This document shows, piece by piece, positions 23,692 to 34,400 of a stretch of DNA of 64,000 bases. Origin of the DNA: Phoenix dactylifera. Lineage: Eukaryota; Streptophyta; Magnoliopsida; Arecales; Arecaceae. How positions within the stretch are numbered: position 1 is the stretch's first letter; the number at the start of each line of letters is the position of its first letter. The translations under genes and the position numbers were made by a program. Where the stretch lies: contig NW_024067924.1 of NCBI RefSeq assembly GCF_009389715.1, forward strand, positions 62,001-126,000, written 5' to 3'. The notes under the pieces are model-generated. The model ran no database searches. It was not told where the DNA came from and worked only from the letters and a program-made list of their open reading frames with translations.

Positions 23692-26600
23692 TGTCACGCC
23701 CCGGATCCGGATCCGTGACACGGCCGTGCTATTGCCGACTACTACCCGCAATAGCACGCAGCCTCATACCTGGGTAATAGGGTAGTCAAACCAACCGAAT
23801 CTTTTCATATGAAAGCATTCTTAGTACAACATGCTGGTCAGTACCCAAATACAGAGCTTCTACATAGTTTATGTACACAAAAGTATACTTGCTTTACCCC
23901 AGAAGCCCTGATACCAAATTAACGTGTCTCTGGCAGCTATCAGTGGTGAGGATCTGAAAGAAAAAGTAAATGAACGGACATGAGCTACACGGCTCAGTAA
24001 GTAATCATACATAATCTTACCGGATCGAACATAACGGTAACCATGTTTATGCAGGGTTTGAGAAGCTGACATGCATATTTATCTAATCATCTTCATGGCA
24101 TAATATGTATGCAATTTAAAGGAGATATCGGTTATAGCAAAATACAACATTTCATAACGATATATACAAAAACCCGTTGTAAAACCATGTATGCTTTGGT
24201 CAGGCACGTTCATAAATGTCACGGCCCGCCTGCGCAGGGCACGTGACTATCGGGCCCACATGAGGAGGAAACACGGAGCTTCCCCGCCAGATGTTGGCCG
24301 GTTCCGGGGCTTCACGCAAGCGTCCTTCACCCCTCACCGATTTTGCTTCTCCCCAAAAACACATCTGCAGAATTTGGAAGCACCCGCCTCATATACCCAA
24401 TCTCTGAAACAAGCCTCATGATCATGCTTCAAATATCATTTTCATAAAGTATGCAATTTAAACAAAGCAGTATTGCAAATCACAAAGTTTTCATAAAACA
24501 TGCACATGGAACCGTGCCCCCGGCATACCGTGGTCATGCTCTTAAATGCTACTGCGAAGTCATTCTTGGCCACTGGCGGGACCGGCTCAGTTATTAGGCG
24601 GCCACTGGCGGGGCTGGCTCAGTCATTCTCGGCCACTGGCAAGGCCGGCTCAGTTACATTGGGTCAGTAGCTCTTAAGAGTTCATAAATAATGCTCAGTA
24701 TAGGTAGTACCTCATAGATGCTATGGCGAATTCATTAATGGTCACTGGCGGGGCCTGCTCAGTTATTAGTCGGCCACTGGCGGGGCTGGCTCAGTCATTA
24801 TCGGCCACTGGCAAGGCCGGCTCAGTTGCATTCGGCCCGTAGCATTAGTAGTTCTTAGGTACCCCCTTACAAGCAATATGCAGCTAGAGCAAATCATTAT
24901 TACTCTTTACACTCATGCTAAGAAAAATCATAACATGGAACTCCCTTCATTTTGCATGTATCACAAGAGCTATGAAAACATAATATGTGCACAACTATGA
25001 ATTATGTGACTGACATGTACCACCCATGTTCATATTTCATAACTCATATCTTAGCATGTAATGTAATCCCAGTATTTTGTAGGCATAACGGAATATAAAG
25101 CATATATCATCATATCTTGTGTAACTAGAGCATGTCAGATACACATATCGTTCTTAGCCTACAGTACATGCATAACATGTTAAATTTCATGTATGATCCA
25201 TAAAGATTAGGGCAGGTTACTTACATTCTTCACTAATCATGCATACAATTCAAATTGTATAAAAAACACTGGTTCATCTTATAAAATGTAATACAGGATC
25301 TACGATAAGATTAAGGCAGATTACTTACATCAATTCGCTTTCCAAATTGCTCAAGTCCAGGTGACTAATCCTCAATCACCTAAAACAACATCATAGGGAT
25401 TACATTATTCCCCATTCATTTATTATAAAATTTCTTAGTTCATCATACTATGAACTTACTTGCTTGGATCCTATCCAAGGATTTAGCCCAAGTCCAATTT
25501 GAAGCCTTTGGGGTTCGATTTAAAACCAGATTGGGTCCAACCTTTTCTAGCCAATTGGGTCCTCTGATTTGGTCAACGTGGCTCATTTGGGTCTGAGTCA
25601 GGATTAGCCCAAGGTCAATTCGACCTTCTGTCAGTTAAATTGGGCTTGAATTGGGCCTGATTTACAATCAATTAGGTATGCTGAGACCAACTCAGCTTAA
25701 TTGGATTCGGACCCAATTTGCAGTTTGGGCTCGTCCAGACTTAGCCCAATCTTATTGGGCTCGGGTTCAGGTTCAATTGGCTTCAGATCCCACTCAATCC
25801 CTCATCCGGGCTCACCCAACTAGATTGGGTCCGGTTTAATTGGGTTTACTTAACCCATTTCAATTTTTTAGGCTTAACGGGTTTCGGACCCGAACCCCGA
25901 TTCGTCCCGTTAGGCCGGACCCGTTAAGGGGCTCTTCTCTCTCTCTTTTTTTTTTTTTTTCTTTCTTTCTTTTTCTTTTTCTTTCTCCCTCTTTTTCTTT
26001 TCTTTTTTTTTTTTCTTCTCTTTTCCAGAGCCTTCCCGACTCTTCACTCCCTCCACTCTTCACCCTTTCTCCTCCTCTCTTCTCCGACGAAGGCAGGACG
26101 GCGAGCGGAGGGGAGGACGGCGAGCGGAGGCGTCCGCGGCCAGGCCCCGCGGCGTCCCCGGCCGAGCCTACGACGCTCTCGGCCGCGCCTGCGGTCGACG
26201 CTCGTGTCGACGGTGCTCGCAGCCGAAGCCGGCGGCCACCGCACACGACGCCGAGCTGATGAGTCCCCTCTCCCTCTTTTCTTCTTTCTTTCCTTCTTTC
26301 CTTCTTTCCTTTCTTTCCGTTTTCTTTTCTTCTCTGTTTTCGCCGAACCCAAGTCTCCGGCCCTTCGGCCCCCCACCGGAACCCACTGTCTCCTCCCCTT
26401 CTTCTCCCTCCCGAAGGCTCTCCCGAACCCTTTTTCTACTCTAATCTCCTCCCCTTCCCATCACAAGGAAGAAGATGAGGGGGCTCGGGAGAGGCCGAGC
26501 TTGGGGTCACGCCACGGCCGGCGGCGCCCGCGGCTGATTCCAGCGGCCAATGGGCTCGTCCGTGCTCGCAGCCGGTCCGCGGCCTGTACCTGCGGCCGAG

Positions 26601-27126
26601 CCGAGGCCGGCAGCGTTCACGCTGTTGGCGACGTCCCTGGCCGCGCACGGTAACCCCCTCCCCCTTCATCTTCTTTGCTTTCATTCTTTCTTTGTTATCC
26701 TAAATAAATCAGGAGGAGAGAAGGTAGAGGGCTTACCTAGCTTTTGGAAGAAGCCACGGGCATCTTCTCCGGCGACGGAAGTAGGTTTGGCAAACCCTCT
26801 CTCTCTCGTTCAGTGTTCTAGGGGGTCTCTCACTTGGGGTTGCCGGCAGAGGCTTAAATGATTATTTAGAGGATGAAACCCCCCTCTGAGAGGTCCCATC
26901 CTCTCCTTTCCTCCATACCTCGGGACTGGCCGCCGCCCCCCCTGTCTCCGGCGCGCCGGCATCGGCTGCCAGCAGGGGGTGCGGGTCACCCTTCCCTGTC
27001 GGTCTTATCCCCTCGTTTTTTTTTTTCCTAATCACGTAATTATACTGCCACAGTAAAATTTGGGCCCAAACCTTAACTGGGCCTATTCCTTATTGGGCCT
27101 AGTAGGTTGTGGGCCCGGACATTACA
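23692..27126 (-). mobile_element. Solo LTR of a large LTR retrotransposon (3435 bp)
   Basis: Plus-strand ends are TGTCACGCCC...GGACATTACA (TG...CA), flanked by a perfect 5-bp duplication GAAAT at 23687-23691 and 27127-27131. There is no internal gag-pol, and no second LTR copy within the boundaries. Orientation is called minus because the related element at 63386 shows the primer site on that side. Contents in plus-strand order: a TGTCACG-type leader shared with 63386-64000, a 200-bp GC-rich module (24217-24418), a 172-bp duplicated block of CCACTGGCGGGG repeats, a stretch full of TTGGGCT/GGACCCAA words (25480-25860), pyrimidine tracts, and GC-rich DNA (26080-26650). Long LTRs are typical of Tekay-like chromoviruses; this assignment is inference. 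Open frames at 25840-26860 are compositional artefacts. Confidence 0.8.
24568..24832. repeat. 172-bp duplication containing 31-32-bp CCACTGGCGGGG subrepeats
   Basis: Three subunits starting near 24568, 24600 and 24631 recur at 24740, 24772 and 24803, each exactly 172 bp on. Subunits read (G)GCCACTGGC[GG/AA]GG..GGCTCAGTTA-like. The same order of variants in both blocks shows a block duplication after the short repeats formed. A related, more decayed version (GTGACAGGGCCTGTTA) lies at the right end of the window. Confidence 0.9.
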
Positions 27127-27131
27127 GAAAT

Positions 27132-28674
27132 TACCAAGAAAGGTCTTTCCCACTCAGGTAGAAGTTTTCCAAGAAACCAAATTAGGAAATTACTTAAGAA
27201 ACTTGATGAGAAACACAAATATTGGAAGAAATAAAACTTCTATAAATTGGACTCCCAACTAATGAGCTATGAAGAGGCATGACAAGGGGAGGGGAGAGTG
27301 CTGAGGCATGAGAGGGAAGGAAAGATTCTCTTTGGTAATCTTGATGAAGTCATTGGCGATAAATCACTGATTTTATTTTTCCTTATAGAAGGACAGCGAA
27401 TAGTATCCAAAGAGAAGAAACCTATGAAAAATTGTTTGAGATTAGTTCGCCATTGTTTTCCTTTTGTTTTGCATATTCTATATAATACTTTTGCCTTCAT
27501 ATGATTGCATATCCTTTTTTTTCAATATTAGGGTCTTTTCTTAACCATCATTTTTATTTTCTTGCATTTGCAATATTTTCTACTTCGATATTGCCTAATG
27601 AAAACATAGGTATGAAAAAATATTACTATTGAGGTCCACCTCTTAAGAGCCTCTTAAGAGCCATCGATCCCAGTATTTGGCCATAATTTTCATGTCAACG
27701 TTATAAACCTCTTTTGTATATCTATTTCATAGTTTGTTTAAGCCAACATCCTACTTTTTCATTTTATAAACTGTATTAATACATGGGACAATAAAATTTT
27801 CCCACTTTATTCAAGTTCAAACTTCCCATTGCCAGATCAAAATTTGACAATTCACTATTTTTCCATTACTACCATTAGCCGTTACAACTTCTTTGTTTAA
27901 GGATGACTTTAGATAGGCATTGCCTTAACGATAAACATTTTACATTTTTAAGGATTTAAGAGCATAACTAGCCAAAAAGAGTTATAGTTACTCCCTCAGT
28001 TTAACTTAATTGATGAATTTAGAAATTATAACCAATATGCATGGCAAAATCCTAGTAAGTCAATATAATAAGGACTTAACAATTTTATTTTGAAATACAG
28101 AAAATAAAAAGTGTTTGGATCAAGGTGGCCTAACTTAAGGCCCTCTAAAGCCCTTCTTCTGAATTTGGAAAGAAAGATCCACAACTTTGCAACCTTTTTG
28201 CCCCCTTGTGAAGCTTAATATGAGAGATTTTACCATCAAAACCATACCTAAACTTGTTTCAAATTTAAAAAGAAAAGAAAACTACAACAGAGATGAAAGC
28301 AAAGATAGGGAAATTAAGAAATTAGAAGATAATTAGCAGTATAATATACACAGTAAATTCTCAAAATTTTGGTTATAAATTAGATATCATAAATTTAAAT
28401 TTAATGAGAAAAATCTCTACAATGGAAAGATGAAACTAGTTGGTAATTGATCTAATAGTCATGTTATATATATACATACATATTTATGTATGTATCCATG
28501 AATGGATGTTTGTTTGTCTGTCTGTCTATCTGTCTGTTTGTATGTATATATCTTACTTACATAGTAATATTATTTTTGATGTATAATTTATAAAGAAGAT
28601 AACAACCTAATATGGTGTTCTACAAATATTTATCTCAAAAAGAGTTAAACTTAACTCTAGAAACTTATGTACAA
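27132..28674. other. Intergenic sequence with a short tetranucleotide microsatellite
   Basis: No gene recognised. A compound simple repeat of TATG / GTCT / TGTT words lies at about 28464-28552. Confidence 0.5.
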
Positions 28675-28683
28675 TAAATAATA

Positions 28684-29993
28684 GAAAAAATTACGGTTCT
28701 CCAAGTTTGGACCATTTACATTTAGATCTCAAAAATTTTAAAAATATCAATTAGCCATCAAAACTTCAAATTTGTTGCAATATGGCCTAGCTATTTATAT
28801 CTGGTACAAAATATTATCATACGAGGATCATCTGATAACTAAATTTTTGTAAAATTCTAAAATCGCCCTTCCCACTAATTTAGCAAAGGGATCTTGTTTA
28901 GTGTGAATTCAAAGGAAGTGCTTGGAAATCTGTGTAGGTAGCTGAATAATAGAGGATGGAGCGCTTTGAATTCTATGCAAGTAGATTAAAGATAGAGAAT
29001 GGAGCGCTTTGAGATCTATATAGGCAGATGGAAGATAGAAGATGGAGTGCTTTGAAATCTGTGTAGGTGGATGGACGATAGAGGATTGAATGCTTTAAGA
29101 TCCATACATTCCGATGAATGATAGAGGGTAAAGTGTTTTGAGATTTGTGCAGGTAGATAAAAAATGATGGCAAGCGGATGGATGATAGAGGCCGAAGTGC
29201 TTGAAAATCTATGTAGATGGGTGGATGACAGAGGATGGAAAACTTTGATATATGTGCAAGTGCACGGATGATAGAGGATGGAATGCTTTGAGATCTGTAT
29301 AGATGAACAAATGATAAAGGATGGAGTATTTTGAGAACTATGCAAGTGGATGGATGACAAGGGCTTTGAGATCTATGCAGGTGGATGGATGAAAAGAGCT
29401 TTGAGATCTATACAGGTGGATAGATGACAAAGGATGGAGATTTAAAATCTCTGTAAACAAATAATTGATCAAGGATGGAGTTCTTTGAGATCGTATAGGT
29501 GGATGGATGATTGAAAATGGAGTTCTCTGAGGCCTATGCAGGTGGATAGATGATAAAGGACAAAGCGCAGTAAGATCCATGCAAGTGGATGAATGATAGA
29601 TGATGGAGCACTTTGGAATCTATGCAAGCAGATGAATGATATAGGATGGGATGCTTTGAGATCTATGCATATAGATGGATGATAGAGAAGGAGCACTTTG
29701 AGATCTATGCAGATGGATGAATAACAGAAGATAAAGCATTTTAAAATCTATGCAAGTTGATGAATTACAGAGTATGGAGCATTTTAAGATCGTGTAAAAG
29801 ATATGGCCCAGACTCTTTGAATCAAGAATGTTATAGTCTTTTTTCTCACTCCATTAATGGTGCCGGGATCTTGATAAATGGTTGGGCCACATTGCAATAA
29901 AAATAAAGTTTTAGTGGCTAATAGAGACCTTTAAACTTTTGGGATCTAAGTGTAACTAGCCCAAATTTGAAAAGATCTCTCTGTAATTTTTTC
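28684..29993. mobile_element. Non-autonomous Mutator-like element (1310 bp) with long TIRs and an internal minisatellite
   Basis: Both termini begin GAAAAAATTAC. The inverted repeats extend about 105-115 bp with divergence: TTTAGATCTCAAAA on the left against TTAGATCCCAAAA on the right, then ATTAGCCA-TCAAAACTT against ATTAGCCACTAAAACTT, and TTGCAATATGGCC against TTGCAATGTGGCC. The element is flanked by a perfect 9-bp duplication TAAATAATA (28675-28683 and 29994-30002), the length made by Mutator-like transposases. The interior is a 43-bp tandem array and has no transposase. Confidence 0.88.
28914..29799. repeat. 43-bp minisatellite, about 20 units
   Basis: Units follow the pattern GATGGAGCGCTTTGAGATCT then ATGCAGGTGGATGGATGATA and GAG, with successive starts such as 28958, 29001 and 29044. 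Some units are shortened or diverged. Because 43 is not a multiple of 3, the minus strand reads as a rotating His/Ser/Leu-rich pseudo-protein that is open over long stretches but not a credible gene. It fills the centre of the MULE. Confidence 0.92.
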
Positions 29994-30002
29994 TAAATAA
30001 TA

Positions 30003-31430
30003 TAGCTTGAAAGATGGGTCTTCAAATTTAAAGAATTGAGAATGTAAAATATGAATAGAGAATTTCCTTGAATCCATATGCAAGAAACTGGCTCTTCCAA
30101 ACCTCTTCATGATAGTTCTGTGAGATAACCATCAAGCAAACTATCCCTCGAGTGTATGGATCACTATGTCCATCAATTATATCAATCCCTGGATGGCACA
30201 GATCGTTTCAAAGCAAAGTATCTGGTCATTTTGTGATGCAGCCCAATAGCTTGTGGAGAAGACTTGCTGGCCAAAATATAACATTAATGGATCCTCGCAC
30301 ATGTATACGCCAACTACTTCATGCTCTTTATTGGCATTTTTTTCCCCTGGGGGTAGGTGAGAGTTTTTCTTAATAGGGTTGAGTCCACTGCAATTATAAA
30401 CGGGTCAAATTTTAGAAGAGGCCCCATAATTAGCTACGGCTTGGAAGGTTTTGACCATGTCCATTAGCTTTCTTCCTTTTTTTTTTAAAAAAAAAAGGAC
30501 ACATCCGTCTCCCTTTAGCCGATATCTCCAGGATATCGATTATTTTGAGTTCCGTTCATGGATGTGTCCCAGCTTCTCTAGCATCTTTTTAAAGACTCAA
30601 AAACAACGATTCTGCTTCTTATACCCAATTCTGCCATGACCGTAGCAAACAAATATTCCTTTGAACTAAATCTTGGGAAAAAAGAAAAAGAATTTTACCA
30701 AAAAAAAAAGAAAAAGAATTTTGTCCATCTCGATCGTCTGAAACCAACTGCAAAAGCAAAGCTCACCTCAGCTCCATGCACTCTGCCACACGTACACTTT
30801 CAAGAAAATCTTGTGATAGGATCCATATCTAGAGGTCTTCCAATGAGTACGGCGAAGTCTAGTAATAATTTCTTTTCCAAACATTTTCAACAAGGAAGCT
30901 TTCAAATTTCTAAAATGAAAAAAAAAAAGACTTTAAATTGGAGAAGACATCAAACAAGATCCTAAAACTTCAAGTGCAATGAAAATTAAAATAAAAAATG
31001 TATATCTGATGAACCAAACTGTCCTCAAATGAATGTACAAGCTGACATATACATAAGCATAATTGTTCCAAAGAAAATATGTCTGATGATCATCGTCACA
31101 AGCGAGGCCAGCTTTTTTGCAGGCAGGCAGAAGCAACCAGCAAAGAAGCAAACATCACCCCAGATGATCTGGGTGCTTTGTATCAGATGATCAATCTTTA
31201 TGGTTATATCTTCTCACCTGGAGCAGCAGCTCGGTTTGCAGGTTTGAAACCGTACAACAGTGCATCATTCCCTTAAAAAGCAGTCATGATTCGATTGTCA
31301 GACTCAAGCGCCTCCAAAATTATGCCATTGAAGCACCTTCTCATCATAAATCCCATAAGAGCAGATCCATTGTCACCATTTAAACAGCTCCAAAATGGTG
31401 AAATCAGAAGATACACTAAGCAAAAAATCA
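30003..31430. other. Intergenic sequence and 3' UTR of the S-acyltransferase gene
   Basis: The part next to 31431 is likely 3' UTR of the minus-strand gene. No other gene recognised. Confidence 0.5.
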
Positions 31431-34400
31431 CTAGGGTCTGGATGCAGGGTTCTTCTGAAATGTTCCAGGAACAAATAAAGGGAACGAGTCCGCCGCTTGA
31501 CCTCTCTCTCCGCGCGCCTCACGGAACACATGAGATTCCTTCTCAGCATCTGGTCTCAATCCAACAGTCTCGTTGCCCTGCATATCTCTAACAGGAGCAT
31601 TTAAAAGTGGCCCGCCAAAAAATATTGACTGCCCTGTGTACATTAATCTCTCTGGTGGTGGCATAGGCGGCATCACCGAGGCACCAGCACTAGGATGGGT
31701 TGGTCTTCGTCCATAAGCACTAGATTCTGCAGAAGGATTTACCAAGGAAGCCCGAGAAGTTCTGGCTGGAACTTCAATTGTAGTTTCACTTCTGGCAGTC
31801 GCGGGTACTGACACATACCGGCCAGCTTCTTGATCCCATACGACTGAGGCCCTTTTATTCTCCCTAACAACTGAAGTGGCAGATTGGAACATTGGGTTAG
31901 TCAGTTGGGTAGTTGGAAAAGGCCCTCTTGGAAGGCTGGGTAGACGCCGTTCAGGAACTGAACGCTGCAAAGGCACCAAACCAAGGGCAACAGGTTCATG
32001 AATGTGAGCCGGACTGCTTAAGCTGCTTGCAGTTTGTGTACCGGTCTCATAATCTTCCTTGCTTGCAAGACTTAGTGGGTAGGAGTTCCTTGGAGAAAGC
32101 TTCAGTTCACTCCGTGATTCTTTAGTTGCACTGAAATCCAGGCTCATACTACTTCTCACACTTGCATTTCCACTGGAGCTGAAGTCCACATCAGGGACAC
32201 GACGAGCATCAACGGGCCGAAGGACTGAAGAGGATGCCCTGGCTTTGGCTGCAGCCCTCATCGCCTCGTTGGAGTCTAATTTGGCAAGCTTCCATGCACT
32301 GATCTTAACAGCCTTTTTGGACTTGTTTGCTCTTTCAACATAACCGGCTGCATCTGGATCAACAGTCGAAGGTATCATACCTGGCTCCAAATGTGGGATG
32401 ACTTCATCCTGTTGAAATCAAAAGTAAGAAATCAGTCCACTGAAGGAACAACCACATATGGATATCATTAAAATTTCTATCCCGTTTTCTGATTTATTTT
32501 GAAGTTTAGATTGTCACAAGATATAAAAGATTATAGTTGGAGAAATCAAACAACATTAATTGGATGGCCAGTCTTGTTTACACCCAATCATCCATGCAAT
32601 GTCCATGCATGCTCTCATTAGTCTGAGTAGCTAAGATACTGGTATTTTAACATTTTACTGATCCATTGTTTTCTTTAATACAGCAGAAAAAATGAACATG
32701 TTGCAGAAGCTTGCCTGCTGGTCGACAAATACCCTTGGAGGAGTGCACCATACACCTTTATATTGAAGGCCTATGCCTAGAGAGCTTCCAACACTTAAAC
32801 CAGTTGTGGCAGAATTAGTTGGCGAATAAAGGACATTTTGTCCTTCCTCATCTGCAGATGCTGGAGGTGCTTCACTCATAGCTCTCATAGCAACAACATA
32901 CTCGTATGTTGTAATTCCCTAGCATATAAGAGGAAAAGATTCAACTGGTTATAACAGATTTGCTGCTAATTTGAACATTCCAAAGGTGCTGATCTAACCT
33001 TTTTTATCAATATCATGTGGAAAAAGAAGAGTTCACCCAAAGGCACGCAAGCCAGTAATGATACTGCAGTACATGTGGCCTACAAAACCAAAAATTAGAA
33101 TTATGTTTCTACAATTAAAGGTGTTATTTTCTTACATGGATGTAAAGAGATCATATTTGTACAGTCAACGAGTATTTCTAAAAGATATGAAGTAAGATTT
33201 TAGTTTAGAACTATTAGATATGACAAAGCAAATAATATCTCTATAAAAATTATGAGAACATTTATGTCGGTAATAAAGGCCAAACACTTTTGCTACCCAA
33301 TTTCTTTAGCAGAAATAAGAATACAAGGCATTGATATTTAATGCTTTTGCACACTTTTCAACTTCCCCTTCACAATGGGAAAGGACAAGAGAGAACAGGA
33401 GAATTGCATAATGAAGAAAATTTGCATGGTCTGTACCAAAAGTGAACAGTATCTACCCCTTCATAAGTTGCTCTGTAGTAATAACTATTCTGGTAGGGTT
33501 CATGACTGAATACTTCCAGTTGGATCACCATCCACATTCCAAGACCATCAGCCAAATTAGATAACAAAGTTAAAAGAAAAAACAGAGTCTGAATATGCAG
33601 GATGACCGGATGGAAACACTAAGTACTATAACCTAACTAATGCCAATTTGTTTATCTGCAATTCTCTCTGCCCTTTTGCTACAGATATCATCACATCCAA
33701 CTTATATTGATTACCGATCATCTTTTTTACCAATACCTTGGTGAGCATGTCATTGAAATCACGACACAAAAATAGATAGCAGTACTCAAATGCTTGCTCT
33801 CAACTCTCTTTCACAATATGATAGTCTATCATAATATGTATGTTCTGTCCTTTCCAAAGATCGCCGAACCGGTACCAAGTGCCATACTGGTCGATATCCG
33901 GTACGGTTCGGTACTGGTTCGGACTGAACTGAACCGAGGCCGAACTGGTTGGCATGCCAGTTCACGCATCGGCACGCCCTAAATTTTTTTTTTGGAGTTC
34001 TCTCTCTTTTCGAACTTTTTCTATGAATTTAAGTCTAATTTGATATTTTTTTATGTTTTTTTGATATTTTCTGATGTTTCTATGATCCCGGTTTAAACTA
34101 AATGATGCATCTTATTGCTTTAAAATAATACAAATCATAAAATAAAAAACACAAAATATCTTCAAATCAAGATACAATCAATTACATACTTTTAGATCCA
34201 ACAAACATGCATAATGATATATAAAATCGGATCGAGTGGCGATGCTTCTCGTAGATATCCGCATCATCAGCATAATCGGGAGGCACAATAACCCACCCCT
34301 CTATTCAAACAGCGTTGTAATCTTGTATGTTCATCCCATAAGGAATGCGCACCGGATTATAAACACTCTCGAATCTCTCGATAAAGCTCTGGCTCTGAGA

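Noticed and set aside
25840..26861. Overlapping GC-rich open frames on both strands (up to 149 aa)
   Set aside because: They lie within the solo LTR and reflect pyrimidine tracts and GC-rich composition; no domain and no consistent frame.
29016..29696. Long minus-strand open frames rich in His, Ser and Leu
   Set aside because: They are translations of the 43-bp minisatellite; the frame rotates from unit to unit and no conserved motif is present.
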